Assembly: GCA_015068985.1 (NCBI GenBank)
Contig: SVJL01000008.1
Span: 1-43,431 of the forward strand
Direction: 5' to 3'
Origin: Oscillospiraceae bacterium
GTDB taxonomy: Bacteria > Bacillota > Clostridia > UMGS1810
DNA length: 43,431 nt
In this document: piece by piece, positions 33,694-41,517 of the stretch
Position numbering within the stretch: position 1 is the first letter of the stretch
Layout: the number at the start of each line of letters is the position of its first letter
The notes under the pieces: generated by a model
Seen by the model: only the letters and a program-made list of their open reading frames with translations
Told to the model about the DNA's origin: nothing
Databases searched by the model: none
Translations under genes and position numbers: made by a program

Positions 33694-35751
33694 TTAATTA
33701 AAATTGTGAGAGTAATTCTGTGTTAAAGGGAAAAGCGTGTCTGTGCTGTCCCAAACAAAAACTTTAACAATCGGATTATCAGGTAATGATTCCATATTTT
33801 CTAAATTAAGACTAAAGCTAAAGCCTTCGGCTTTGATTTCAGCTTCATACAAGCAATCTGTTGCAACGTTAACCGCCGCAAGATTTTCTCCATTGTTGCC
33901 GCTGTATAATCCAACAGCAATCACCGGAGAATACGCCTTTGCTGTTGCTTCATTTCTGGCATCGGCATAAATCATTCCGTCATAAACATCTTTTGCCTGA
34001 AGCACGCCCCATTCCACATCACCAAAGCTAAAAGCTTCAGGCATCGGAACGTCAGCAATGGTTTTTTCAAGTGAAACCTCACCGTAATTTACACTTACTG
34101 TCACATCAGTAACAGAAGCTTTTAACGGAAAAATCGTATCAGCTCCGTTATAAAAATTTTTGCTGTCGGTGATTTTTATCGTATATCCCTCGGCATCTGC
34201 AATTCCTGCAGCTGCTTCAATAATCGTATTACTAAATTCCAACGGCAATCCGTCATTTTCACTTATCTTTGCAAAATCAGTGTAATCACGCACAAAGCGC
34301 AGTACTTTATCAACCTTTAAAAAATCATCATTTTTAGCTTCAAAAACCTTGATGTTATCCACCACCATAGCAGCATTGGATGCATTCGGGCTAAAGTTTA
34401 TACCTGTAATTTTGTTTGGCTCGGTTGCATTCTGCATATCGGCGTTGCTTACCGCAAGAACATCATTAATCCAAAGTGAATAAGTATTGTTACCACATAT
34501 TAAAAAAGTTAGTCTGTATGACGTACTGCTCACAATATCGTCGGGTAATATCATCTTATATTCACTTTTTGAGCCGTTTAATGTTATTCCCGTATCGGTT
34601 GCAACAAGATTTATTACCGCATTTGCATTAGTACCGCCACCTATATTAAAGGTGTAGGCTTTTGAAGATTGAATTTCTGCCTGTATAACCAAATTGTCAT
34701 TTATTGCAGTGTCGTCTTCAAAGCCTTCACTGTATCGCCAAAAATGTGCACCATTGCCTAATATGCTCAGCTTTTTATCACTTATGGTCATATCCTCAGG
34801 ATGTCCGTCAAGGCTATTGCCGGTTATTTGCAAAATTCCGTCTGAAACAAACCCATAAGTATCCTGTGCTGCAGCTCCTGTGCCTTCGTCTGCCGGAACA
34901 TACACCTTACCATCTGAAAGAAGGTCAAAATTTTCTTCGTATGCATAGCCCACAGTTTCATCAACAGACGGCATCAACACAGGGGCATCAGAAGCCTGCT
35001 TTGCTACCATAGGTGTAACTGTAAAGTCATCCATATAAACTGCACCATAATTGGTGTTTGCTTTACTATCGATATAAATTCTGAAATAACCTGTGGTGGT
35101 ATGTGTGCCCGAAAACGCAAGTGCGTTTCCGTTATAAGCCGGTGTGTCATCAATCCACAGCCACAATTGTTTATTATTATAGTCAAGCAAAAGTTCATAT
35201 TTGTGAGACAGAGTTGAATCTACGCTGACAGTTGATGTTTGTCCTCTGACTTTGAGAGTTTTATTACTTGTTGAAAAAACAAGCTCTGTATTTCCCACAC
35301 CGGTTGTGTCATTACTCAAACGCAGTTTAACATTATCCACAGTAGATGAAAACTGAAGTTCAAACGAAAAATAGCAAAGTCCTGTGTTTCCCAGATTACC
35401 GCTAAACAAATTTGTCGCCGACAAAAGATTCGTGTTATTATTGGTGGCAGATTCAGTCTGGATTCTGTTGATCTTTAGTCTGCCGTTATCGTTTGATAGT
35501 GTATCGCCTGTGTTAGAAGTTGTTAATTTTTCAGAAAAATCACACACACGATTCCCGATTGCATCCTCTCCTTCATCGGTGTCTTGAAAATCAAAATTAT
35601 TTGATACAGTCGGCAAATCTGCTTTTGTAAAATTCTCAAGAATGTAAGATAAATCCGGCACTTCTTCTGCCAGTACCGGAAGCAGACATACCGATGCTGC
35701 TACGGTTAAAGTTAAAAACAAACATAAACATTTTTTGGCTATAGCTTTCAT
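33694..35751 (-). CDS. Secreted LamG-like surface protein, first gene of the lyase operon
   Basis: The start at 35751 follows GGAGG; a longer frame begins 60 bases upstream without a site. The 685-residue product has a signal peptide (MKAIAKKCLCLFLTLTVAAS through LPVLA). Two concanavalin/LamG-like modules cover about residues 60-240 and 270-480; each ends in a strand of the form AVYMDDFTVTP or AMVVDNIKVFEA. The last ~180 residues form Ig-like beta modules. The same strand pattern (VDNIRFYES) occurs in the LamG modules of the lyase in the same operon. No SLH motif was seen. It is likely a carbohydrate-binding surface protein. Confidence 0.78.
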   Translation of the reverse strand: MKAIAKKCLCLFLTLTVAASVCLLPVLAEEVPDLSYILENFTKADLPTVSNNFDFQDTDEGEDAIGNRVCDFSEKLTTSNTGDTLSNDNGRLKINRIQTESATNNNTNLLSATNLFSGNLGNTGLCYFSFELQFSSTVDNVKLRLSNDTTGVGNTELVFSTSNKTLKVRGQTSTVSVDSTLSHKYELLLDYNNKQLWLWIDDTPAYNGNALAFSGTHTTTGYFRIYIDSKANTNYGAVYMDDFTVTPMVAKQASDAPVLMPSVDETVGYAYEENFDLLSDGKVYVPADEGTGAAAQDTYGFVSDGILQITGNSLDGHPEDMTISDKKLSILGNGAHFWRYSEGFEDDTAINDNLVIQAEIQSSKAYTFNIGGGTNANAVINLVATDTGITLNGSKSEYKMILPDDIVSSTSYRLTFLICGNNTYSLWINDVLAVSNADMQNATEPNKITGINFSPNASNAAMVVDNIKVFEAKNDDFLKVDKVLRFVRDYTDFAKISENDGLPLEFSNTIIEAAAGIADAEGYTIKITDSKNFYNGADTIFPLKASVTDVTVSVNYGEVSLEKTIADVPMPEAFSFGDVEWGVLQAKDVYDGMIYADARNEATAKAYSPVIAVGLYSGNNGENLAAVNVATDCLYEAEIKAEGFSFSLNLENMESLPDNPIVKVFVWDSTDTLFPLTQNYSHNFN

Positions 35752-35782
35752 AACAATACCTCCGTAATAATTCATTTTTTTC

Positions 35783-35811
35783 ATAATATCAAAATGCCCG
35801 ATTCTTAGCAA
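35783..35811 (-). promoter_or_regulatory. Promoter of the three-gene surface-lyase operon
   Basis: On the minus strand TTGCTA (35806-35811) and TATTAT (35783-35788) are 17 bases apart, about 30 bases before the LamG protein start. The weak -35 fits a promoter that needs an activator. The 64 bases up to the facing regulator promoter are the expected place for an AraC binding site. Confidence 0.55.
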
Positions 35812-35875
35812 TTGAATAGTTTTAAATATGAGTGCAATATTATTCTTTTTTTACGATTTTTGAAACACTGATTTC

Positions 35876-35904
35876 TTGACAAACAAATCATCGTCATATA
35901 TAAT
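35876..35904 (+). promoter_or_regulatory. Consensus promoter of the divergent AraC regulator
   Basis: Perfect TTGACA (35876-35881) and TATAAT (35899-35904) with a 17-base spacer. Confidence 0.85.
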
Positions 35905-35930
35905 CAAAATAAGATATAAGAAAGGGGTGT

Positions 35931-36758
35931 GTGCACTTGAATACAGAGCATTTGAATGAAGAATTTACCATTAATGTAACCAATCATACAAGTTGGCCTG
36001 TAACATATGACCGGCATTGGCATGACCATTATGAGCTGTATTTTCTGTTTTACGGAAGTGTAAATTTTTTAATAGAAGACAGCATATATCCCATCGGACA
36101 AAATGAGCTTGCATGGATTCCGCCATCTGTTCCACACATCCCTCACCCGAACCGCATTGAGTCTCATCGACGGCTTGTGTTCAAGGTAAAATCAGATTGC
36201 CTTGAGCAATGCCTAAGCAAAGAATTATTGGGTTTTTTCTCAAAGCCCCGAATAATTACAATTACACCGCAATACGAAAAAAAGTTTAATAAGCTTTGCA
36301 ATTTGCTGTTGGACGAATATCTTGAAGAACAACCTGATTATCAGCTTGCAATTCGGTCTTTTTTGACTTCCATACTGATTCTTTTAAAACGTATTGACTC
36401 ATGCAAAACAAAGAATGCCGACAAAAAAATTTTTTTAAACCCCGAAGTGAAACTGTTAATTAACTTTATTAACGAAAATTTTCGCACCGACATAACACTT
36501 CCCTTGCTTGCACAGCAAATCTCGCTCAGCCCCACTTATGTATCAACTCTATTTAAAGAGATTACCGGCGTCAATTTTAAACAATATTTAATGGATACTC
36601 GCATAAATCACGCTATGAAGCTTCTTCAAAACTCCAATCATACAATAGCTTTTATTGCAGATGAATGCGGATTCAACTCGGTTAATAATTTTTGCAAAGC
36701 TTTCAAAAAAAATATTGGTCTGTCTCCGGGAATGTTCCGAAGCATCGGCAAAGCATAA
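35931..36758 (+). CDS. AraC-family transcriptional regulator, divergent from the lyase operon
   Basis: The 275-residue protein has an N-terminal cupin-like sensor domain (HWHDHYELYFLFYGSVNFLI, then IPPSVPHIP). Its C-terminal ~100 residues hold two helix-turn-helix motifs: ITLPLLAQQISLSPTYVSTL and HTIAFIADECGFNSVNNFCK, ending KAFKKNIGLSPGMFR. The start is uncertain. A GTG at 35931 is only 3 bases after AAGGGG, while a TTG at 35937 in the same frame is at a better 9 bases. Because it faces the surface-lyase operon across a short shared region, it most likely activates that operon in response to a released sugar. Confidence 0.9.
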   Translation: MHLNTEHLNEEFTINVTNHTSWPVTYDRHWHDHYELYFLFYGSVNFLIEDSIYPIGQNELAWIPPSVPHIPHPNRIESHRRLVFKVKSDCLEQCLSKELLGFFSKPRIITITPQYEKKFNKLCNLLLDEYLEEQPDYQLAIRSFLTSILILLKRIDSCKTKNADKKIFLNPEVKLLINFINENFRTDITLPLLAQQISLSPTYVSTLFKEITGVNFKQYLMDTRINHAMKLLQNSNHTIAFIADECGFNSVNNFCKAFKKNIGLSPGMFRSIGKA

Positions 36759-36814
36759 ATCGTATTCTTAACTGTTGCCACGCAAAAATCTAAAATTTTG
36801 AACACAGCAAAAAG

Positions 36815-36850
36815 AAAGGACACAGCATAAAAACACTGTGTCCCTTTTTT
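36815..36850 (+). terminator. Terminator after the AraC gene
   Basis: AAAGGACACAG and CTGTGTCCCTTTTTT form a stem around CATAAAAACA with a T-tract. It is 57 bases past the stop and also lies at the end of the converging gene that stops at 36884. Confidence 0.85.
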
Positions 36851-36883
36851 GTTGTGTTCAAAGAAAGATTTGAGTTTTTAAAA

Positions 36884-37303
36884 TCAGATTTCCCTTCTGC
36901 CTCTGCAGCCCGACCTGCAAACTATGAGACATAAAATGCTTGCAATAAGCAAGCTAAAGAATCCGAGAGCAAGACCTGTTATGATGGCACCGATTATGCT
37001 TGTGGCAGCAAAGGTGATGCCAAGGAGAACAAGTGATGCAACTATTGTGCCTGCAATGCCGGTTAAAATGCCCGGAAGCACCGAGCACACACAAGCACCT
37101 TCATATCCGCCACAGGCGGAACCTGCAAGAAGAATCACAGCGGGATATACCACAGCAATACCAAAGAGAACCCACCAGAAGGCAGCAGTAGGAGCAATAA
37201 CTGCAAAATAACGCAAAAAAGCCGCAACTATGCCCACGATAATGCTTGCAGTTATGCTGCCGAGAGTGCAGCTTAATCTGTTTTCACAGCAACAATTTAA
37301 CAT
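36884..37303 (-). CDS. Hypothetical small membrane protein, Cys- and Gly-rich
   Basis: The 139-residue protein has four hydrophobic helices rich in Gly, Ala and Ile (SITASIIVGIVAAFLRYFAV, then FWWVLFGIAVVYPAVILLAG, VLPGILTGIAGTIVASLVLL and GAIITGLALGFFSLLIASIL). Cysteine clusters occur at the N-terminus (MLNCCCENRLSC), in the middle (CGGYEGACVC) and at the C-terminus (CRSGCRGRREI). Paired Cys could bind a metal or form disulfides. AGGAGG precedes the ATG at about 9 bases. Family unknown. Confidence 0.65.
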   Translation of the reverse strand: MLNCCCENRLSCTLGSITASIIVGIVAAFLRYFAVIAPTAAFWWVLFGIAVVYPAVILLAGSACGGYEGACVCSVLPGILTGIAGTIVASLVLLGITFAATSIIGAIITGLALGFFSLLIASILCLIVCRSGCRGRREI

Positions 37304-37354
37304 TTGTCATTCACCTCCGGTTATAATATATTCCAAATTCCTCCAAAAGGTGAA

Positions 37355-37390
37355 AAAGGATGCAAAGTCAAAAATTACTTTGCATCCTTT
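37355..37390 (-). terminator. Terminator after the sodium symporter gene
   Basis: AAAGGATGCAAAGT (37355-37368) and ACTTTGCATCCTTT (37377-37390) are a perfect 14-bp stem with an 8-base loop, followed on the minus strand by TTTTTC. Confidence 0.85.
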
Positions 37391-37401
37391 CAGAAATTAC
37401 A

Positions 37402-38946
37402 TTACTTATCTCCAAGCGATTTTTTTGCAGATACAACCACCTGTTCATCATAGCAGCTAAATGCACTATCTACAATTGCCTTATCGGGCTTTGGAGTTAT
37501 AAGACTAACAACAATAACAATTACAATACCGCCAAGCATAGCAATTACACCGCAATTGATGGGAGACTGAAGAATAGCCGGAAAACTGCTCCTTATCAGC
37601 ATATTGGCAACCATAATTCCGGCGCCAAAAATAAAACTTGCCCAAACGGATGCCTTGGTTGTTCTTTTCCAGTACAAACCAAAGAGGAACGGAGCAAGGA
37701 ATGCTCCTGCAAGAGCTCCCCACGAAATGCCCATCATATCGGCGATTGCACTGAGTTTGTCTTTGTTAATGGCAATATATGCAGAAATAGCAACAAACAC
37801 CACAATAAGAATTCTCATTATCAGGACTTGCTTTTTCTCTGTCATATTCTTTACAACATGACCTTTAATAAGATCAAGAGTAAGAGTTGAGCTCGACGCC
37901 AAAACAAGCGATGAAAGTGTAGACATTGATGCAGAAAACACCAAAATAATTACCACAGCAATAAGTATTGGAGAAAGAGTTTCGAGCATTGTTGGAATTA
38001 CATTGTCATATCCTCCCACAGGAAGACCTGCTTCAACGCCGATTTTATCGGAGAAGAGACGGCCAAAGCCACCTAAGAAGTAGCATCCGCCGGCAACAAC
38101 AATTGCAAAAATTGTAGAAATTATTGTGCCTTTGCTTATGTCTTTTTCACTCTTTATAGCATAAAATTTCTGAACCATTTGAGGAAGTCCCCATGTGCCA
38201 AGAGATGTGAGAATAACAACAAACAAAAGGTTAAGGGGTTCCGGTCCGAAGAAAGAGTTAAATGCACCGGGAGCGGCACCGTCGAGTTCCACCTGAGCCA
38301 GGCCGTTGAGTGATTTAATAAATCCGCCATTCTGTGACAAAACCGCCGCAATGATTGCAACAATACCAACCAGCATTATTATGCCTTGAATAAAATCGTT
38401 GATTGCCGTTGCCATATATCCGCCGGCCGTAACATACACACAGGTGAGCACAGCCATAATAACAACACACCAAGCATAGTCCACGCCGGGAAATGCCATA
38501 TCAAAAAGTCTTGAAAGACCGTTATACAGCGAAGCTGTGTAGGGGATGAGGAATATAAACACGATTACCGAAGCTGCAATTTTAAGTGCCGGACTCGAAA
38601 AACGTTTACCAAAAAATTCAGGCATTGTGGCAGAACCAAGGTGCTGACTCATAAGACGTGTTCTTCTGCCAAGAATCACCCATGCGAGCAAAGAACCAAC
38701 AACCGCATTTCCAATTCCAATCCAAGTGGAAGCAATACCAAATCTCCAACCAAACTGACCTGCATATCCAACAAAAATAACAGCTGAAAAATAAGATGTG
38801 CCGTAAGCAAAAGCCGTGAGCCACGGCCCAACCGACCGACCGCCAAGCACAAATCCGCTTACGTCGGTAGAATTGCGTCTGCAATAAAGTCCAACACCAA
38901 TCGTAACTGCAAAAAACACTACAAGCAAACTAACTGTCCATGCCAT
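37402..38946 (-). CDS. Sodium:solute symporter (SSS family), T-box controlled
   Basis: The start is the ATG at 38946, 9 bases after AAAGGGA; an in-frame TTG 9 bases upstream is less likely. The 514-residue protein has about 13 membrane helices and matches the SSS/PutP family. Blocks are GFVLGGRSVGPWLTAFAYGT, SYFSAVIFVGYAG, TMPEFFGKRFSSPALKIAAS and VTAGGYMATAINDFIQG, the latter around the sodium site. SSS carriers take up proline, pantothenate, sugars and similar solutes with Na+. The leader carries a T-box with a UAC-like specifier, so the cargo is probably an amino acid, perhaps tyrosine. Confidence 0.9.
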   Translation of the reverse strand: MAWTVSLLVVFFAVTIGVGLYCRRNSTDVSGFVLGGRSVGPWLTAFAYGTSYFSAVIFVGYAGQFGWRFGIASTWIGIGNAVVGSLLAWVILGRRTRLMSQHLGSATMPEFFGKRFSSPALKIAASVIVFIFLIPYTASLYNGLSRLFDMAFPGVDYAWCVVIMAVLTCVYVTAGGYMATAINDFIQGIIMLVGIVAIIAAVLSQNGGFIKSLNGLAQVELDGAAPGAFNSFFGPEPLNLLFVVILTSLGTWGLPQMVQKFYAIKSEKDISKGTIISTIFAIVVAGGCYFLGGFGRLFSDKIGVEAGLPVGGYDNVIPTMLETLSPILIAVVIILVFSASMSTLSSLVLASSSTLTLDLIKGHVVKNMTEKKQVLIMRILIVVFVAISAYIAINKDKLSAIADMMGISWGALAGAFLAPFLFGLYWKRTTKASVWASFIFGAGIMVANMLIRSSFPAILQSPINCGVIAMLGGIVIVIVVSLITPKPDKAIVDSAFSCYDEQVVVSAKKSLGDK

Positions 38947-39013
38947 AATTATCAATCCCTTTCATAAAATATTTGAGCAGTTCATCACTGCCGAGGATTG
39001 GATTTTCGGCATA

Positions 39014-39050
39014 TAAAAATCCCGCCCTCAATTAACCTTGAGGACGGGAT
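39014..39050 (-). terminator. T-box leader terminator
   Basis: ATCCCGCCCTCAA and TTGAGGACGGGAT (39019-39050) form a stem with one mismatch, followed on the minus strand by TTTTTATA. It competes with the antiterminator that contains the T-box sequence. Confidence 0.85.
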
Positions 39051-39321
39051 AAAAATTCCGTGGTACCACCTCAATTTACCATAGCCTCGCAGCTGTGGCC
39101 TTTGCAAGTACGCCGCAAAAAAAGAAAAATGCGGTTATACTCAAGTGCTGTAACGGGCACCCCCGCCGCAGCCTACTTTTTGCATTTCGGTGCGGAGCTC
39201 TCAGAATGTATTCAACACAATTAGCCATCAGTCTTTCAGCAGCCGACTTCTCTCTTAGCAGCATCATTGCATCTACTTGTTTCCGGTCATTGCCTTTAGT
39301 GTGATAAAGTATTAATTTGTT
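39014..39321 (-). ncRNA. T-box riboswitch leader, probable tyrosine specifier
   Basis: Read on the minus strand, the leader begins near 39321 and has the T-box order. Stem I carries an AGTAGA-type internal loop and AGAGAG, then the specifier region GAATACATTCTGAG. It is followed by the T-box proper, GGTGGTACCACGGAA (plus-strand 39057-39071), which pairs with the tRNA acceptor end. Last is the terminator. In the usual GAA-NNN-A context the specifier codon is UAC, tyrosine. The assignment of class is strong and of the amino acid moderate. It controls the sodium symporter whose gene starts 68 bases beyond the terminator. Confidence 0.85.
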
Positions 39322-39327
39322 AAAGGC

Positions 39328-39356
39328 ATTATAGCACAGCAAAAAAAATTTGTCAA
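39328..39356 (-). promoter_or_regulatory. Consensus promoter of the T-box leader and symporter
   Basis: On the minus strand perfect TTGACA (39351-39356) and TATAAT (39328-39333) are 17 bases apart, just downstream of the AraC gene stop. Confidence 0.85.
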
Positions 39357-39363
39357 TCGTTTT

Positions 39364-40116
39364 TTAACGAAAATTTTTCATATTTTGAGCCGATACCCCA
39401 AAATGCCTCTTAAAAATTCTTGAAAAATAGTTGTAGTTTTCAAATCCGACATATGATGCAACGTCGGAGAGTGACATTTCTCTGCCAAGTATAAGCTCCT
39501 TTGCAAGAGACAGCTTTTTGTCATTGATATATTCTGTGAGGGTTATTTTCATTTCCTTTTTAAAAAGGAGCGAGGTATACTCGGGAGATAAGTTAACAAA
39601 TTGGCTCACATCGGCAAGACTGATGTGTTCGCCTGTGTGTTCATCAATATAGGCAAGAATTTTGCGTATGTGCTCGTTGCCCGACTTAAACTCTGTGGCA
39701 TCCATAATTTCAAAGAGAATGTAATTGAGCATATTTGCACATTTCTCTTTTGCATGAAAATTTGGAGTGAGATGACTTTGAGGAAAAGCAGATATAATTT
39801 TTCGTATTGACGATGTTATGCAGCCGGGCATATATTCATCAAAGGGAAGCCGAGCATCGTTTTTAACACTGAAATTAAAGCTAACATACCTTACCGGAGT
39901 TGTGCCTTCTTTACGGAACCTCAGCGTACCGGGGCGAAAAAATATGGCATCATTTTTTCCAATAACATATTCGTTGGTGTTGGCTCTGTAGGTCATATGC
40001 CCCTCAAGCATAAAAGTGAAATCATAGTAGCTGATGGGTTCGGTTTCAACAATAGGTGCACAGTATGGAAGGGATATGTTGCAATAGTGGCGTATTTCGT
40101 CTGCAATGTAATACAT
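39364..40116 (-). CDS. AraC-family transcriptional regulator
   Basis: The 250-residue protein has an N-terminal cupin-like domain (YDFTFMLEGHMTYRANTNEYVI, then IFFRPGTLRF) and a C-terminal AraC DNA-binding domain. Its two helix-turn-helix motifs are ISLADVSQFVNLSPEYTSLL and MSLSDVASYVGFENYNYFSR, closing with IFKRHFGVSAQNMKNFR. GGAG lies before the ATG. It is divergent from the CapA-family gene, sharing a ~160-bp region, and could regulate that gene. The symporter's promoter lies just after its stop. Effector unknown. Confidence 0.9.
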   Translation of the reverse strand: MYYIADEIRHYCNISLPYCAPIVETEPISYYDFTFMLEGHMTYRANTNEYVIGKNDAIFFRPGTLRFRKEGTTPVRYVSFNFSVKNDARLPFDEYMPGCITSSIRKIISAFPQSHLTPNFHAKEKCANMLNYILFEIMDATEFKSGNEHIRKILAYIDEHTGEHISLADVSQFVNLSPEYTSLLFKKEMKITLTEYINDKKLSLAKELILGREMSLSDVASYVGFENYNYFSRIFKRHFGVSAQNMKNFR

Positions 40117-40244
40117 TTTTATTCTCCAAACATTAAAATTGTGCTAATAAATACAATTTTTAATAATACAATTCATTGTCTGCCACACAAGGTGGTGATA
40201 TAATCAGTATAACATATTAAAAAAAATAGTCAATATTAAATTTG

Positions 40245-40253
40245 TGCTATAAT
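40245..40253 (+). promoter_or_regulatory. Extended -10 promoter for the CapA-family gene
   Basis: TGCTATAAT combines the TG extension with a perfect TATAAT, 23 bases before the start codon. The -35 is poor. Such a site could be helped by the divergent AraC protein. Confidence 0.45.
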
Positions 40254-40275
40254 AGTCAATAAAGGAGAATGTTTT

Positions 40276-41370
40276 ATGAAAGCTTTGATTCTGGGAGATC
40301 TCTCCCCCACCGATTGCACCAATCCGATTTTTGCATCAAAAGATACCGATGCGCTGTTTCACGATACCGTATCTCTTTTTGAAGGCAACGACATTAATTT
40401 TGTTAATCTGGAATGTGCTCTCACCGATTCGGAAATCTCAATCGAAAAATTTGGGCCACCGCTAAAGGCTTGCAGCGAAGTTGCCGATGTGCTCAAATCA
40501 CTTGGCGTCAATGTGTGCGGTCTAAGCAATAACCACATTTTTGATTTTGGAAAAAAAGGTGCCATCGACACCATGAAAGAGCTCGACAGATGCGGCATTG
40601 CCTACACAGGCTTTGGTGATAACTATGAAGACTCACGCAAAAACTGGTATTTTGAAAAAAACGGCGAAAAGGTTGCCATTGTTGCAGTGTGTGAACACGA
40701 ATATTCATATGCCCTCGACAACAGAATGGGTTCACGCCCATGGGACGAATTTGAAACTATGGACGACATAAGGGAAGCCAAGAAAGAAGCCGACAGGGTG
40801 ATTGTTATCTATCACGGAGGCAAAGAGCTTTGCGGCTACCCTTCACCCAGACTCAGAAAGGCTTGCCGTGCAATGGTTAAAAACGGTGCCGACCTTGTTG
40901 TGTGTCAGCACAGTCACTGCATAGGCTGCTACGAAAGCTTTGAAGGCAGCCACATCCTCTACGGTCAGGGCAATTTCCACTTTGTGAAGCCTGCATTTGT
41001 CACATCTCCCGACATATGGGACACTTGCCTTGCAATCAAATATGACACCAAGACTAACACAGTTGAGTTTGTGCCCCTTTGTGTGTGTGAAGACGGTATG
41101 GAAATAGCAAAAGGCGAAGCTAAAAAAGCCATTATGTACAGCTTTGAAAAAAGAAATGCCGACCTTGAGAGCGGCGAATGGAAAAACGGTTGGAGAGAAT
41201 TTTGCGAAAGCGAACAGAATTCTTACTACATAACCAATGCTCAAAGTGCCGCAGGTCTTGATCGTGATGGTATTGCAGCCAGCGCATTTGCTCACTACCT
41301 GGACTGTGAAGCTCACACCGACGTGTGGAGAGAGCTTTTTAAAACAGCAAACTACCGAAACGAGTTATAA
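40276..41370 (+). CDS. CapA-family (poly-gamma-glutamate/capsule type) metallophosphatase-like protein
   Basis: The 364-residue protein matches the PGA_cap/CapA family. Conserved blocks are GDLSPTD, FVNLECALTDSE, GVNVCGLSNNHIFDFGKKGA, IVIYHGGKE and VVCQHSHCIGCYESFEGSHILYGQGNFHF. The Asp, Asn and His residues form a two-metal calcineurin-like site. CapA/PgsA proteins act in poly-gamma-glutamate or capsule export, but this one lacks the N-terminal membrane anchor or signal that PgsA has. No capB or capC genes lie nearby. A cytosolic hydrolase role is therefore possible. AAAGGAG lies 8 bases before the ATG. Confidence 0.85.
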   Translation: MKALILGDLSPTDCTNPIFASKDTDALFHDTVSLFEGNDINFVNLECALTDSEISIEKFGPPLKACSEVADVLKSLGVNVCGLSNNHIFDFGKKGAIDTMKELDRCGIAYTGFGDNYEDSRKNWYFEKNGEKVAIVAVCEHEYSYALDNRMGSRPWDEFETMDDIREAKKEADRVIVIYHGGKELCGYPSPRLRKACRAMVKNGADLVVCQHSHCIGCYESFEGSHILYGQGNFHFVKPAFVTSPDIWDTCLAIKYDTKTNTVEFVPLCVCEDGMEIAKGEAKKAIMYSFEKRNADLESGEWKNGWREFCESEQNSYYITNAQSAAGLDRDGIAASAFAHYLDCEAHTDVWRELFKTANYRNEL

Positions 41371-41388
41371 TTTATGTTTTAAACAAGT

Positions 41389-41505
41389 CAAGGAGCTGCC
41401 TCTCTAAACATTCATAATGTATAAACATTCAAAAATGTATGGGTCGATGTACCCCTACAAAATGAATTATTATGCATATTGTTTGTTTAGAGAGACAGCT
41501 CCTTG
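41389..41505. repeat. Palindromic element between convergent genes (terminator-like)
   Basis: Outer arms begin CAAGGAGCTGCCTCTC (41389 on) and end GAGAGACAGCTCCTTG (to 41505), 22-bp arms with one mismatch. Inside are a shared ATGCATA-type region and a short GGGTCGATGTACCCC core followed by CTACA. It lies between the ends of the CapA and SulP genes and should end both. The layout copies that at 9351-9507 with different outer arms. Confidence 0.7.
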
Positions 41506-41517
41506 TTATGTTGCAAT

